Positions 13,790 through 22,549 are shown, counted from the stretch's first letter. The stretch is DNA of 32,004 nucleotides from Candidatus Flemingiibacterium merdigallinarum (GCA_904386005.1 CAJFKR010000029.1:1-32004); one strand, 5' to 3'. Numbers and translations: made by a program. Notes: generated by a model from the sequence alone, not told the origin.

Positions 13790-16615
13790 ATGCCACAAGA
13801 CTATTCTAAAACGCTGAACCTCCCAAATACCGACTTTTCGATGCGCGCCAACCTCCCGCAGCGCGAGCCGGAGATAGGCAGGGTTTGGCTCGACGATAAA
13901 ATATACGAAAAGACGCTTGAGCGCAACGAGGGTCATCCGCTCTTTATTTTGCACGACGGCCCGCCCTTCTCGAACGGCAATATCCACATGGGAACGGCGA
14001 TGAACAAGCTGCTCAAGGATTTCATCAATAAATACAAGTCCATGTCCGGCTTCAAGGCTCCCTACGTTCCCGGCTGGGATAACCACGGTATGCCTATCGA
14101 GTCGGCGATAATCAAGAAGAACAAGCTCGACCGCAAGAAGATGTCGATTTCAGAGTTCCGCTCCGCCTGCCACAAATTCGCCGACGACTTCGTCCATATC
14201 CAGATGGACAGCTTCAAGCGGCTTGGCGTGCTCGGCGACTGGGACAACCCCTACCTGACGATGGATCCGAAGTTCGAAGCTCGCGAGGTCAAGGTATTCG
14301 GCGAGATGTTCAAAAAGGGCTACATCTACAAGGGTCTGAAGCCGGTCTACTGGTGCCCGCACGACGAGACCGCGCTCGCCGAGGCTGAAATCGAATACAA
14401 GGACGTGCCCTGTACCTCCATATATGTCAAATTCAAAGTCAAGGACGACCTCGGCAGACTGTCGGGACTCGACCTCGACAAGACCTATTTCGTAATCTGG
14501 ACGACGACCACCTGGACCCTGCCCGGCAACCTCGCGATCGCGGTTCATCCGCGCGAGAAGTATGTCGCCATCAGGGCAAAGTCGGGCGAGATATACATCG
14601 TCGCCGATATGCTCGCCGACCGCACAATGCAGGCCGCAGGAATCGACGAATACGAGCGGATTGCCGAATACAAGGGCGCCGACCTCGAATATATCAAGGC
14701 ACAGCACCCCTTCCTCGACCGTGAGAGCGTGCTGGTTCTGGCCGACTATGTAACTATGGACAGCGGTACCGGCTGCGTTCACACCGCGCCCGGCTTCGGT
14801 GCGGACGACTACGTCACCTGCCGCCGCTACAAAATCGATATTATCGTTCCGGTCGACGACCGCGGCTATCAGACCGAGGACGCCGGAAAGTTCGCCGGTC
14901 TTTACTACGAGAAGTCGAACGAGGCTATCCTCGCCGACCTCAGACAGACCGGAGCGCTGCTCGCCTCCGAGGAGGTAACGCACAGCTACCCGCACTGCTG
15001 GCGCTGCAAAAATCCGATAATCTTCCGCGCGACCCCGCAGTGGTTCTGCTCGGTCGACGCGTTCCGCGCCGACGCGGTCGACGCTGCCGACAAGGTCGAG
15101 TGGATACCCGAATGGGGTCACGACCGCATGATTTCGATGATCAACGAACGCGCCGACTGGTGCATATCGCGTCAGCGTCACTGGGGTCTGCCGATTCCGG
15201 TGTTCTACTGCGACGACTGCAAGCAGCCGATCGCCGACGACACGACTATCAAAGCCGTGTCCGATATGTTCGCCGCCGAGGGCTCGAACTCGTGGTTCGA
15301 CAAGTCGGCTGACGAAATACTCCCCGCCGGATACAAATGCCCGCACTGCGGCGGAACTCATTTCACGAAAGAAACCGACACGCTCGACGGCTGGTTCGAC
15401 TCGGGCTCGACGCATTTCGCGGTGCTCGAGAACGGCGAGCTGTCCAAATGGAGCGGTATGCAGTGGCCGGCTGACCTCTATCTCGAAGGCGCCGACCAGT
15501 ATCGCGGCTGGTTCCAGTCGTCGCTCCTCACCGCCGTCGGAGCCAAGGGACAGGGCGCGCCTTATCGTCAGGTATTGACTCACGGCTGGGTCGTCGACGG
15601 CGAGGGCAAGGCAATGCACAAGTCGCTCGGCAACTCTATCGCTCCCGAGGAGATAATCAAGAAATACGGCGCGGACATCCTGCGGCTCTGGGTAGCGTCG
15701 AGCGACTATCAGGTCGACGTGCGCGTCTCCGACCCGATATTCAAGCAGCTGTCCGAGACCTACAGAAAAATCCGCAACACCGCGCGCATCATCATGGCCA
15801 ACCTCGGCAAGGTCGGCGAGGACTTCAATCCCGACACCGATATGCTGCCGGTAGACGAGCTTTACGAAATCGACAAGTGGGCGCTCGCGCGTCTCAACCG
15901 CCTGCTTATTGAAGCGAACGACGGCTACGAGCACTACGAGTTCCACAACATCATACACGCGATCTCGAACTTCTGCACAGTCGATATGTCAAAACTGTAT
16001 ATCGACATCACAAAAGACCGGCTCTATGTCGAAAAGACCGAGTCGAAGGCGCGCCGTTCGGCACAGACCGCGATGTATATAATCCTGTCGTCGCTGACCC
16101 GCCTGATAGCCCCGCTGCTGTCCTACACCGCCGAAGAGATCTGGCATTCGATGAAGCATATCTCGACCGACGACACGCGCAGCGTGTTCCTGTCCGATAT
16201 GCCGAAGCCGTCGGATGAATATACCTTCAGCGACATCGAGGCGCGCTGGAACAAGCTGTTCGACCTGCGCGACGACGTGATGAAAGCGCTCGAGGTCGCC
16301 CGCGCCGACAAGCAGATAGGCAAGTCGCTCGACGCGAAGCTGACGATATACACCTCCGACAAAGACGTGACAGAGCTGCTCGAGAGCTTCGGAGACGAGC
16401 TTGAGACGGTGTTCATCGTCTCGGGCTGCAAGCTGTCAAGTGAAAGCGCGCCTGCCGGCGCGTTCACCGAGTGCGTCGACAGCCGCATTGCCGGAGTGCT
16501 CGTCGAAGCTGCCGACGGAGTTCGCTGCGACCGCTGCTGGAAGTATTCGACCGATACTCACGCCGATGGCGACTCGCACCTCTGCGCGCGCTGCAAGTCG
16601 GTAATCGAGGGCTGA
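13790..16615 (+). CDS. ileS: Isoleucyl-tRNA synthetase
   Basis: Charges tRNA-Ile. Its 941 residues match a full-length class I synthetase. The HIGH-type motif is HMGT within PPFSNGNIHMGTAMN (about residues 57-71). The editing domain follows, with the WTTTTWTLPGN segment. The signature loop near residue 610 reads GKAMHKSLGN in place of the textbook KMSKS, a form I recall from clostridial IleS. A C-terminal zinc module has CDRCWKY and CARC pairs. Good ribosome binding site (GAAAGGAATTTTATAAA). lspA follows 11 nt after the stop. Confidence 0.97.
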   Translation: MPQDYSKTLNLPNTDFSMRANLPQREPEIGRVWLDDKIYEKTLERNEGHPLFILHDGPPFSNGNIHMGTAMNKLLKDFINKYKSMSGFKAPYVPGWDNHGMPIESAIIKKNKLDRKKMSISEFRSACHKFADDFVHIQMDSFKRLGVLGDWDNPYLTMDPKFEAREVKVFGEMFKKGYIYKGLKPVYWCPHDETALAEAEIEYKDVPCTSIYVKFKVKDDLGRLSGLDLDKTYFVIWTTTTWTLPGNLAIAVHPREKYVAIRAKSGEIYIVADMLADRTMQAAGIDEYERIAEYKGADLEYIKAQHPFLDRESVLVLADYVTMDSGTGCVHTAPGFGADDYVTCRRYKIDIIVPVDDRGYQTEDAGKFAGLYYEKSNEAILADLRQTGALLASEEVTHSYPHCWRCKNPIIFRATPQWFCSVDAFRADAVDAADKVEWIPEWGHDRMISMINERADWCISRQRHWGLPIPVFYCDDCKQPIADDTTIKAVSDMFAAEGSNSWFDKSADEILPAGYKCPHCGGTHFTKETDTLDGWFDSGSTHFAVLENGELSKWSGMQWPADLYLEGADQYRGWFQSSLLTAVGAKGQGAPYRQVLTHGWVVDGEGKAMHKSLGNSIAPEEIIKKYGADILRLWVASSDYQVDVRVSDPIFKQLSETYRKIRNTARIIMANLGKVGEDFNPDTDMLPVDELYEIDKWALARLNRLLIEANDGYEHYEFHNIIHAISNFCTVDMSKLYIDITKDRLYVEKTESKARRSAQTAMYIILSSLTRLIAPLLSYTAEEIWHSMKHISTDDTRSVFLSDMPKPSDEYTFSDIEARWNKLFDLRDDVMKALEVARADKQIGKSLDAKLTIYTSDKDVTELLESFGDELETVFIVSGCKLSSESAPAGAFTECVDSRIAGVLVEAADGVRCDRCWKYSTDTHADGDSHLCARCKSVIEG

Positions 16616-16626
16616 ACCGGGATTTG

Positions 16627-17124
16627 ATGGCAAAGAGATTTTTATGGTTGATACCGATCACGCTCGCGGTCGCGCTCGACCAGCTGACGAAATATCTCGT
16701 GGTCGTATACCTGAAGCCGATCGGCACATTCCCGATAATACAGGATGTATTGCACCTGACGTATGTCGAGAATCGCGGCGCGGCGTTCGGTATGCTCAAG
16801 GATCACCGCTGGGTATTCATGCTGACGTCGACCGTCGCGATTATCGCGGTGCTTATATTCATGTTCGGTTGGTACAAAAAGTACTATCACCCATTGTTTT
16901 ACGCCGGACTCGCGCTGATCTGCGGCGGCGGCATCGGCAACATGATCGACCGCACGGTCGCCGGTTATGTAGTCGACTTCGTCGACCTGCGGATAATCAA
17001 TTTCGCGGTCTGGAACGGCGCCGACACGTTTATCACAATCGGCACGGGACTCGTCATTCTCTATCTGGTCATCGCTGAGGTCAAGAGCATCAAAGCGGAA
17101 AAAGCCGCGAAAACGACAGAGTAA
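16627..17124 (+). CDS. lspA: Lipoprotein signal peptidase (signal peptidase II)
   Basis: Aspartic membrane protease that removes signal peptides from prolipoproteins such as the clostripain-like lipoprotein in this window. About 165 residues with four transmembrane helices. Motifs: LDQLTKYLV near the N-terminus, VENRGAAFGML, GNMIDRTVAGYVVDFVD with the first catalytic Asp, and NGADTFITIG with the second. Start at ATG 16627; upstream in-frame starts would overlap ileS and add no conserved sequence. No strong Shine-Dalgarno, consistent with coupling to ileS. A 12-bp hairpin ends the unit. Confidence 0.95.
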   Translation: MAKRFLWLIPITLAVALDQLTKYLVVVYLKPIGTFPIIQDVLHLTYVENRGAAFGMLKDHRWVFMLTSTVAIIAVLIFMFGWYKKYYHPLFYAGLALICGGGIGNMIDRTVAGYVVDFVDLRIINFAVWNGADTFITIGTGLVILYLVIAEVKSIKAEKAAKTTE

Positions 17125-17127
17125 ATA

Positions 17128-17155
17128 ACGGAGCAGGCGGTCTCGCCTGCTCCGT
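17128..17155 (+). terminator. Strong hairpin after lspA
   Basis: A perfect 12-bp stem (17128-17139 with 17144-17155) with loop GTCT. The following sequence is only moderately T-rich, but position and strength favour a transcript end. The 265 nt from here to the rluD start show no other gene I can support. Confidence 0.65.
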
Positions 17156-17393
17156 ATTGTGTGACCGAATCAAGACAACTTCAGATCCGCTCGAATCGGA
17201 TTTTCAGCTGATTGTATATCTCACCCTGTAAGAATCCCCGACCGACAATACGTATTATCATTTGTATCCCCGAAAACACATGACAATCTATGGAAAAGTA
17301 AATCTCTGCCAATGGTATCGATCTATTTTTCCTGATATCGTACTTTTGTAGTATATCTTGATACACCAAGCCTGAAAGGGAGAAAGGACGCCC

Positions 17394-17408
17394 ATGCTCT
17401 GCGCGTGA
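17394..17408 (+). CDS. Possible four-codon leader frame before the rluD-type gene
   Basis: GGGAGAAAGGACGCCC, a strong ribosome binding site, sits directly before ATG CTC TGC GCG TGA. The downstream gene's own ATG, 12 nt after this stop, has no binding site of its own. It may be a coupling minigene or chance. Confidence 0.25.
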   Translation: MLCA

Positions 17409-17420
17409 GCCACATTTATC

Positions 17421-18332
17421 ATGATTATAGCTCCCGACGACGTCGGCAAGCGGTTGGACATATTCATCTCCGAAGCCAATGGTGTGACCCGTTCAGCCGC
17501 GCAGCGGCTGATCGAAAACGAGCTCGTGACCGTGAATGACCACCCCGCCGCGAAGAATTACCGGCTTCGAGCCGGTGACGAGGTCGAGACCGAATTGCCC
17601 GAGCCGGTACCGCTCGACGCCGAGCCGCAGGACATACCGCTCGATATCGTGTATGAGGACGCCGACCTGCTGGTCGTCAACAAGCCGAAGGGCATGGTCG
17701 TCCACCCCGCGCCCGGCAATCCGGACGGCACGCTTGTAAACGCTCTGCTCTGGCACATTTGCGACCTGTCGGGCATAAACGGCGTCATGCGCCCAGGCAT
17801 AGTCCACCGCATCGACAAGGACACGAGCGGACTGCTGATTGTCGCGAAAAACGACGCCGCGCATCTCGCGCTCGCCGAGCAGATAAAGGCTCACAGCTTC
17901 GAGCGCGAATATCAGGCGATAGTCGTCGGAACACCTCGCGACGAGTGCGGCGTCGTCGACGCGCCGATCGGACGCAACCCGCGTGACCGCAAAAAAATGG
18001 CTGTCGTCCCAGACGGCCGCCCCGCGCGGACACATTATCAGCTGCTTGAGCGCTTTGACGGCTTCTCGCATCTGAGTCTCACGCTCGAGACCGGCCGCAC
18101 GCACCAGATTCGAGTTCATATGGCGCACATCGGACATCCGGTCATGGGCGACGAGGTCTACGGCGCGAACCGCACCCGCTTCGAAAAGCAGGCGGCGCGA
18201 CTTATTTCGGGTCAGTGCCTGCACGCGAAGCGCATCGGCTTTGTCCACCCGACGACCGGCGAATTCCTGCGCTTTGATTCAGAGCTGCCCGCATACTTCA
18301 CCGAGCTGCTGCGGCTGCTCCGCGAGGGCTGA
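17421..18332 (+). CDS. RluD-family 23S rRNA pseudouridine synthase
   Basis: Converts specific uridines in large-subunit rRNA to pseudouridine. The 303-residue protein has an N-terminal S4 domain (about residues 8-60, DVGKRLDIFISEA...SAAQRLIENELVTVN), the pseudouridine-synthase domain from about residue 75 (DLLVVNKPKGMVVHP), the catalytic motif HRIDKDTSGLL with Asp132, and RTHQIRVH. It commonly follows lspA in Firmicutes. The start is fixed by an in-frame TGA just upstream. Exact rRNA target cannot be assigned. Confidence 0.93.
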   Translation: MIIAPDDVGKRLDIFISEANGVTRSAAQRLIENELVTVNDHPAAKNYRLRAGDEVETELPEPVPLDAEPQDIPLDIVYEDADLLVVNKPKGMVVHPAPGNPDGTLVNALLWHICDLSGINGVMRPGIVHRIDKDTSGLLIVAKNDAAHLALAEQIKAHSFEREYQAIVVGTPRDECGVVDAPIGRNPRDRKKMAVVPDGRPARTHYQLLERFDGFSHLSLTLETGRTHQIRVHMAHIGHPVMGDEVYGANRTRFEKQAARLISGQCLHAKRIGFVHPTTGEFLRFDSELPAYFTELLRLLREG

Positions 18333-18405
18333 CCGCAATTCGGCTTTCCTGATACAATCAGCCGCCATACTGTCAAACGCGGCCAGCTGAAATAAAAGTG
18401 AATTC

Positions 18406-18469
18406 AAGAATAGAAGCTCATAGAAGCGAAAGTATTAAAGAATAGAAGCCAATAGCAACGAAAGTTAAG
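18406..18469 (+). repeat. Two imperfect 32-bp direct repeats
   Basis: Units at 18406-18437 and 18438-18469 share AAGAATAGAAGC, then ATAG and CGAAAGT in register. They lie in the AT-rich gap just before the HAD gene and could be slippage products or a binding-site pair. Confidence 0.55.
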
Positions 18470-18490
18470 AATTAAAGAAAGCATAATTTT

Positions 18491-19339
18491 ATGAAATTCA
18501 AAGATAAACTTATAGTCAGCGACATCGACGGTACATTCTTCAACAGTAAAAGTCAGGTCGTGCCGCGCAACCTCGAAGCGGTCGAATATTTCAAGCGCAA
18601 CGGCGGCCGCTTCACGATAGCGACCGGACGTGTGCCCGAGTCGATGGGACGGCTCGCGCCTTACATCGAGACGCTCGCCAACACTCCGGTCATCTGCTGC
18701 AACGGCGCGGTTTCGTATGACTTTATCCATCATGTCCGCACCGGAGACGTGACAATCGATTCTGTCCGCGCCTCCGAGCTTATACATTTGGTCGAGCGCG
18801 ACTTCCCCGCGGTCGGAATTCGCATTTCGTCGCGCACCGGCTATCTGATTCCGCAGCTCAACGACTACATAGTCCGCGAGCTCGCCGACCATGTAGAGCG
18901 GCTGAAAGCCGACGATATGTACCATGTCGGTGAGCTTGAGGAGCTGACGCCCGAAGGTTGGACGCGAGTCGCGTTCTGCGCGGCGTCGGACGAGCTTGAC
19001 CGGCTGAGGGCTGCGGTCGAGGGCGAGTATTCGAAGTATTTCAGCTTTTCGAAGGCCAGCGCCGAGATCTACGAGTTTCAGGACGGTTCCGCGACCAAGG
19101 GCACGGCGATTGACAAGCTGCGCCGTTATCTGATTTCAAGCGGAGCCGCGTCCGAATCGCTCTGTGTCTACGCGGTCGGCGATTATGAAAACGACCTCGA
19201 TATGCTCCGCCGCTGCGACATCCCCGCCTGCCCATCGAACGCGATCACCGCTGTAAAGGCGGTCGCGAAAATCCAGTTATGCTCCTGCGATGACGGCGCG
19301 ATTGCCGATCTCATCGAAAAGATTGAAGCGAGCTTGTGA
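18491..19339 (+). CDS. Cof-type HAD-IIB phosphatase
   Basis: A 282-residue haloacid-dehalogenase-type sugar/nucleotide phosphatase. Motif I is SDIDGTFF (nucleophile Asp), motif II lies in FTIATGR, the conserved Lys in SATKGTAIDKL, and motif IV is VGDYENDLDML. A C2B-type cap occupies about residues 85-200. Family members hydrolyse sugar phosphates, FMN or PLP; substrate is not predictable. Convergent with the YqhQ-like gene across a bidirectional terminator. Confidence 0.92.
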   Translation: MKFKDKLIVSDIDGTFFNSKSQVVPRNLEAVEYFKRNGGRFTIATGRVPESMGRLAPYIETLANTPVICCNGAVSYDFIHHVRTGDVTIDSVRASELIHLVERDFPAVGIRISSRTGYLIPQLNDYIVRELADHVERLKADDMYHVGELEELTPEGWTRVAFCAASDELDRLRAAVEGEYSKYFSFSKASAEIYEFQDGSATKGTAIDKLRRYLISSGAASESLCVYAVGDYENDLDMLRRCDIPACPSNAITAVKAVAKIQLCSCDDGAIADLIEKIEASL

Positions 19340-19349
19340 CAATAGTCAT

Positions 19350-19392
19350 AAAAAATCCGTATCCGGCGACCGGATACGGATTGTCTTTATTC
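19350..19392. terminator. Bidirectional intrinsic terminator
   Basis: A perfect 13-bp stem (19354-19366 with 19370-19382) with a 3-nt loop. It has an A-run on the left (a T-run for minus-strand transcripts) and a T-rich stretch on the right, between two convergent genes. Confidence 0.9.
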
Positions 19393-20424
19393 ATTTGCGG
19401 AGGTATCGTTGGCGGTTTGACTTGTTGACTCATCCCGCGTCTGACTTTCGTTTACATCACCTATACCGTCCTCGGCGTCGATGACCTCGTTCATCGCGGC
19501 GATCGCGCACTCGATCATGCTGTCGTCCGGCTCGTGTACGGTTATCCGCTGCAGCCAAAGTCCGGGCGCGGCAATGATGTGCGTCAGCAGATTGTCGTGT
19601 CTGCCGCAGAATTTTATCAGCTCATAGCCGATGCCTACAGTGATCGGCAGCAGCGCGAGCTTGATAACCGTGCGCAGCAACGGGTTCGTGATTGTGATGA
19701 ACATTGATATGATAATTCCGACGAGCAGCATCAGTATCATGAACGACGTGCCGCAGCGCGGGTGGAAGCGGCGCTGCTTCCGGATATTTTCGACCGTCAG
19801 CGGCAGGTGCGCTTCATAGCAGAATATCGTCTTGTGCTCGGCTCCATGATACTCGAATGTCCGCCGCAGATCCTTCATCAGGCACATCAGCGACACATAG
19901 CCGACAAACAGGATTATCCTGAACAGCCCCTCGAACACACTGCGCACGACGCGATTCTCAAGCGACGGTACCGCCGATGATATCCATGTAAACAGCTGCG
20001 CCGGCAGCCAGATGAACAGTCCGATTGACAGGGCGATTCCGAGTATCGCGCCTACCGTCATCGCCGCCGAGAGCAGCACCGAATCCTTTCGCTTCTCTTT
20101 TTCGGTGCGTTCAGCCTCGACCTCCTCGGGCATCGCGATCTCGGCAGAGCGCATCAGGCACTTATAACCGAGCTTCAAGGTGTCGTAGAAATTGAATATA
20201 CCCCGCACTACCGGCAGCTTGAAGAATTTCGGACGCTTCGACGTCTCGTTTTCCCATGCTTCGAGCACGATTTCACCGGCCGGATTGCGTACAGCCATCG
20301 CGCTTTTTTTCGGACCGCGCATCATAATGCCCTCGATCAACGCCTGACCGCCGATAGATGTGTATTTGCAGCCTGATTTATTTTTATCAGTGCTATTATT
20401 TGTATTGTTTCTTTGATTGCTCAA
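19387..20424 (-). CDS. YqhQ-like DUF1385 membrane protein
   Basis: A 345-residue integral membrane protein of the DUF1385 family. Family markers: SIGGQALIEGIMMRGPKKSAMAVRNP near the N-terminus, EYHGAEHKTIFCYE, and HPRCGTSFMIL. Four or more hydrophobic segments lie between about residues 115 and 275. Short Asn/Thr-rich disordered ends flank the core. Function is not established; homologues often neighbour prfA/prmC. TTG start: AAGGAG lies upstream inside the end of the metallo-hydrolase gene, which ends 11 nt before, so the two are a unit. Confidence 0.88.
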   Translation of the reverse strand: MSNQRNNTNNSTDKNKSGCKYTSIGGQALIEGIMMRGPKKSAMAVRNPAGEIVLEAWENETSKRPKFFKLPVVRGIFNFYDTLKLGYKCLMRSAEIAMPEEVEAERTEKEKRKDSVLLSAAMTVGAILGIALSIGLFIWLPAQLFTWISSAVPSLENRVVRSVFEGLFRIILFVGYVSLMCLMKDLRRTFEYHGAEHKTIFCYEAHLPLTVENIRKQRRFHPRCGTSFMILMLLVGIIISMFITITNPLLRTVIKLALLPITVGIGYELIKFCGRHDNLLTHIIAAPGLWLQRITVHEPDDSMIECAIAAMNEVIDAEDGIGDVNESQTRDESTSQTANDTSANE

Positions 20425-20435
20425 CTTTGAAAAAT

Positions 20436-21254
20436 TTACTCCTTTTCCTCACCGAACGGTATCTCCTGCGTGCCATCCTTCATGATATAGTGCCATTTGA
20501 TTCCCAGCTCGCTCATCCAGCCGCGGGTGACTATTGTTTTCCAGATATGGGTATCATAACCACGTCCGGCGTTGTTCTCCCAGAGCCAGTCAGGCGTCGG
20601 CCACAGGCAGTAGTCGGGGTCTATGGCTTCGTACACATTCTTGCCGACTCCTTGCTGACCGTGATGCGCCATCTGCACATAATCGGCTTTGATAAGCTCG
20701 CGCGGATTTGTCGCGAGCAGCCGGTCGCCGCCCTCGACTCCGAGATCGCCAAGTACCAGCAGGCTTCGATTATCCGCTTCGATTCGCAGGACTACCGACG
20801 AATTGTTGACTTCGTTACGCCTGATACTCTCGTCCGGCTCAAGCAGCACCTGCACATACAGCTCGCCGAATTTGAAGCTGTCGCCCTTGTGCAGGGTAAC
20901 AGTGCGCAGCTTGTGCTCCGCGAGCTCACAATACAGCTTCTCGACATGGACAAATCCGTCCGGCTCCGCCGCTTTGAGATATTCGTCGGACGGGAAATTG
21001 AAGTATACGCCGTCGATTGTCACCTCGTCAGAATGACGTTCGAGCAGAGAAGACAGCGCGTTGATATGGTCGCTGTGCGCGTGAGTCAAAAACCACGCGT
21101 CAACCTTTCCGCCGAATTTTCTTATATACGAACAAAGATAATCAGCGTCGCAGGTATTGCCGCCATCGATAACTATCACGTGACCGTCGCTGACTAAAAC
21201 AAATGACATCATCTGTACCGTCGACTGCGACGCCAGCATATATATTGTATTCAT
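20436..21254 (-). CDS. Metallo-beta-lactamase-fold hydrolase
   Basis: A 272-residue MBL-fold protein with the metal motif LTHAHSDH at about residues 58-65, an early IDGG segment, and a later LGDLGVEGGDRLL stretch plus a YVQMAHHGQQG histidine motif. That set resembles ComEC-type or sugar-phosphate/nucleotide MBL hydrolases. No signal peptide, so it is probably cytoplasmic. The substrate is unknown. Start supported by GAAAGGATCGACAA; promoter at 21305-21333. Confidence 0.85.
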   Translation of the reverse strand: MNTIYMLASQSTVQMMSFVLVSDGHVIVIDGGNTCDADYLCSYIRKFGGKVDAWFLTHAHSDHINALSSLLERHSDEVTIDGVYFNFPSDEYLKAAEPDGFVHVEKLYCELAEHKLRTVTLHKGDSFKFGELYVQVLLEPDESIRRNEVNNSSVVLRIEADNRSLLVLGDLGVEGGDRLLATNPRELIKADYVQMAHHGQQGVGKNVYEAIDPDYCLWPTPDWLWENNAGRGYDTHIWKTIVTRGWMSELGIKWHYIMKDGTQEIPFGEEKE

Positions 21255-21304
21255 TTGTCGATCCTTTCTGGATTACACCTTGTTTCATTATCAGGGATAT
21301 TTAT

Positions 21305-21333
21305 ATTATACTCTATTAAACATAAAAAGTCAA
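21305..21333 (-). promoter_or_regulatory. Promoter for the MBL/YqhQ unit
   Basis: Minus strand TTGACT (21328-21333), 17-nt spacer, TATAAT (21305-21310). Confidence 0.75.
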
Positions 21334-21460
21334 TATAGGCAGCCTCTAAAAATGCGATATAAAAGAAAAGAAGTATCGATAACACGGGCATTTAATCAAT
21401 TTTCCCACAGATTAATTTTTTTCGAGGTTTACTATTGATAAAATTAATGTATCAACCTAA

Positions 21461-21489
21461 TTGACATTGTATAAATGTCATGATATAAT
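21461..21489 (+). promoter_or_regulatory. Consensus promoter with embedded 19-bp palindrome
   Basis: TTGACA (21461-21466), 17 nt, TATAAT (21484-21489, extended by TGA). A perfect inverted repeat, TGACATT-GTATA-AATGTCA (21462-21480), overlaps the -35 and fills the spacer, the classic place for a repressor operator. Confidence 0.8.
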
Positions 21490-21516
21490 ATAGTATACAC
21501 ACGAAAGGATGATTCG

Positions 21517-22170
21517 ATGATATTGAGTTCACGCGAAACCTGCATCGCCTACCGCTGCCCCTACTGCGGAACCGGCGTCAAAAGCATGGTGGGCGTATTT
21601 TCGCTTTCAGGCGCGGTTAAGAAGCTGAAATGCGACTGCGGCTCGAGCGAGCTTAAAATTACGCAGCTGCGCGACGGCAAATTGCGCATATCCGCTCCCT
21701 GTATCTTCTGCATGACCGAGCACAGCTTTGTCATCAGCTCGAAGCTGTTTTTCGACAAGGAGCTTTTCGTATATCCTTGTCCCTATTCAGCGATAGACAT
21801 GATCTTCATCGGTACGCCCGAAGCGGTCTCGGCTGCGCTCGACAAATCCGAGCAGGAATTTATAAAAATGCTGCGCGATTCGGGGATTGACGACCTCGAC
21901 CGCCTGCACGGAGAGCTCGACCGCGACGACGACGAGACTCCGATCGACTCGTCGCTGTATGACGCGGTGATGTTCACAATCCGCGACCTCATCGATTCGG
22001 GCAATGTCACCTGCTGCTGTGACGACGGAGATTACGACGTCGCCGTCTCGGACGACCATGTCAAGGTCTTTTGCCGGAACTGCGGAGCGTCGTGCGATAT
22101 CCCGACTGACAGCGAGCTCGCGGTGCGCGCGTTTGAGCTATGCAATCATCTGAAGCTCGAAAAGCTGTGA
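21517..22170 (+). CDS. Zinc-ribbon-like protein of unknown function
   Basis: A 217-residue soluble protein I do not recognise. Cys pairs suggest metal sites: CPYCG (about 14-18), KCDCGSS (about 38-44), CIFC (about 62-65) and a C-terminal CCCDDGDY plus FCRNCGASC. The centre is predicted helical, with an acidic Asp/Glu stretch. The layout, an N-terminal multi-Cys module and a C-terminal ribbon, could suit a protein- or nucleic-acid-binding factor. Start supported by GAAAGGATGATTCG. The promoter carries an operator-like palindrome, so the gene is probably regulated. Downstream are hairpin repeats and a small Cys-rich peptide. Confidence 0.75.
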   Translation: MILSSRETCIAYRCPYCGTGVKSMVGVFSLSGAVKKLKCDCGSSELKITQLRDGKLRISAPCIFCMTEHSFVISSKLFFDKELFVYPCPYSAIDMIFIGTPEAVSAALDKSEQEFIKMLRDSGIDDLDRLHGELDRDDDETPIDSSLYDAVMFTIRDLIDSGNVTCCCDDGDYDVAVSDDHVKVFCRNCGASCDIPTDSELAVRAFELCNHLKLEKL

Positions 22171-22180
22171 TACAATCAAG

Positions 22181-22330
22181 GCGAATTAACAGATTCAGTA
22201 TCCCGCCGGGATTAAGTCTTGCTGTGTCTCTGATTTCGCAGTGTCAAAATCCTGCCAGGATTAGAGCTTACTGCTCCTAATAATTTCGCAGTGTCAAAAT
22301 CCCGCTCGGGTCATAATATAGTATCAGAGG
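22181..22330 (+). repeat. About 50-nt tandem repeats with palindromic cores
   Basis: Three units of about 50 nt. Units 2 (from 22231) and 3 (from 22281) share TTTCGCAGTGTCAAAATCC; unit 1 is more diverged. Each carries a short hairpin core: ATCCCGCCGGGAT (22200-22212), ATCCTGCCAGGAT (22249-22261) and ATCCCGCTCGGGT (22299-22311). Changes in one arm are partly compensated in the other, keeping the pairing. Confidence 0.75.
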
Positions 22331-22420
22331 GCGCAAAGCCGTCCTCTCCGTAATACATATCCGTATTCACGGAATCTGACCGGCGGCATATTCCCGTCGG
22401 CACACCGGAGGAATTATATT

Positions 22421-22516
22421 ATGAACAACTGCCTTTGCAACATCTTCGATGACAAGTGCATCTGGATAATCATCATCGCGCTCCTCATTATCTTCTGCTG
22501 CGGCAACTGCTGCTGA
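22421..22516 (+). CDS. 31-residue Cys-rich single-span membrane peptide
   Basis: A small gene encoding 31 residues: an N-terminal Cys-containing head (MNNCLCNIFDDKC), a hydrophobic helix rich in Ile/Leu (about 14-25), and a terminal cluster CCGNCC. GGAGG lies at ideal spacing before the ATG, and an intrinsic terminator follows. It resembles small YjcZ-like or other short membrane peptides found in spore formers, but this is only a shape match. Confidence 0.7.
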   Translation: MNNCLCNIFDDKCIWIIIIALLIIFCCGNCC

Positions 22517-22549
22517 CGATTGATACCCCGAGCCGTCCCTTGAGGACAG

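Noticed and set aside
15600-15635. Apparent loss of the KMSKS motif in IleS (GKAMHKSLGN)
   Set aside because: This form is, from memory, common in clostridial IleS, and the essential second Lys and LGN remain, so not a defect.
14150-15958. 602-codon minus-strand frame opposite ileS
   Set aside because: Shadow of ileS produced by biased third positions; no independent start signals or domains.
17181-17369. 62-residue minus-strand frame between lspA and the rluD-type gene
   Set aside because: No ribosome binding site, GTG start only, no recognisable features.
19354-19382. Mobile-element inverted repeat
   Set aside because: Flanking A- and T-runs between convergent genes identify a bidirectional terminator.
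22181-22330. CRISPR array
   Set aside because: Units are contiguous tandem repeats with no unique spacers, only three copies, and no cas genes.
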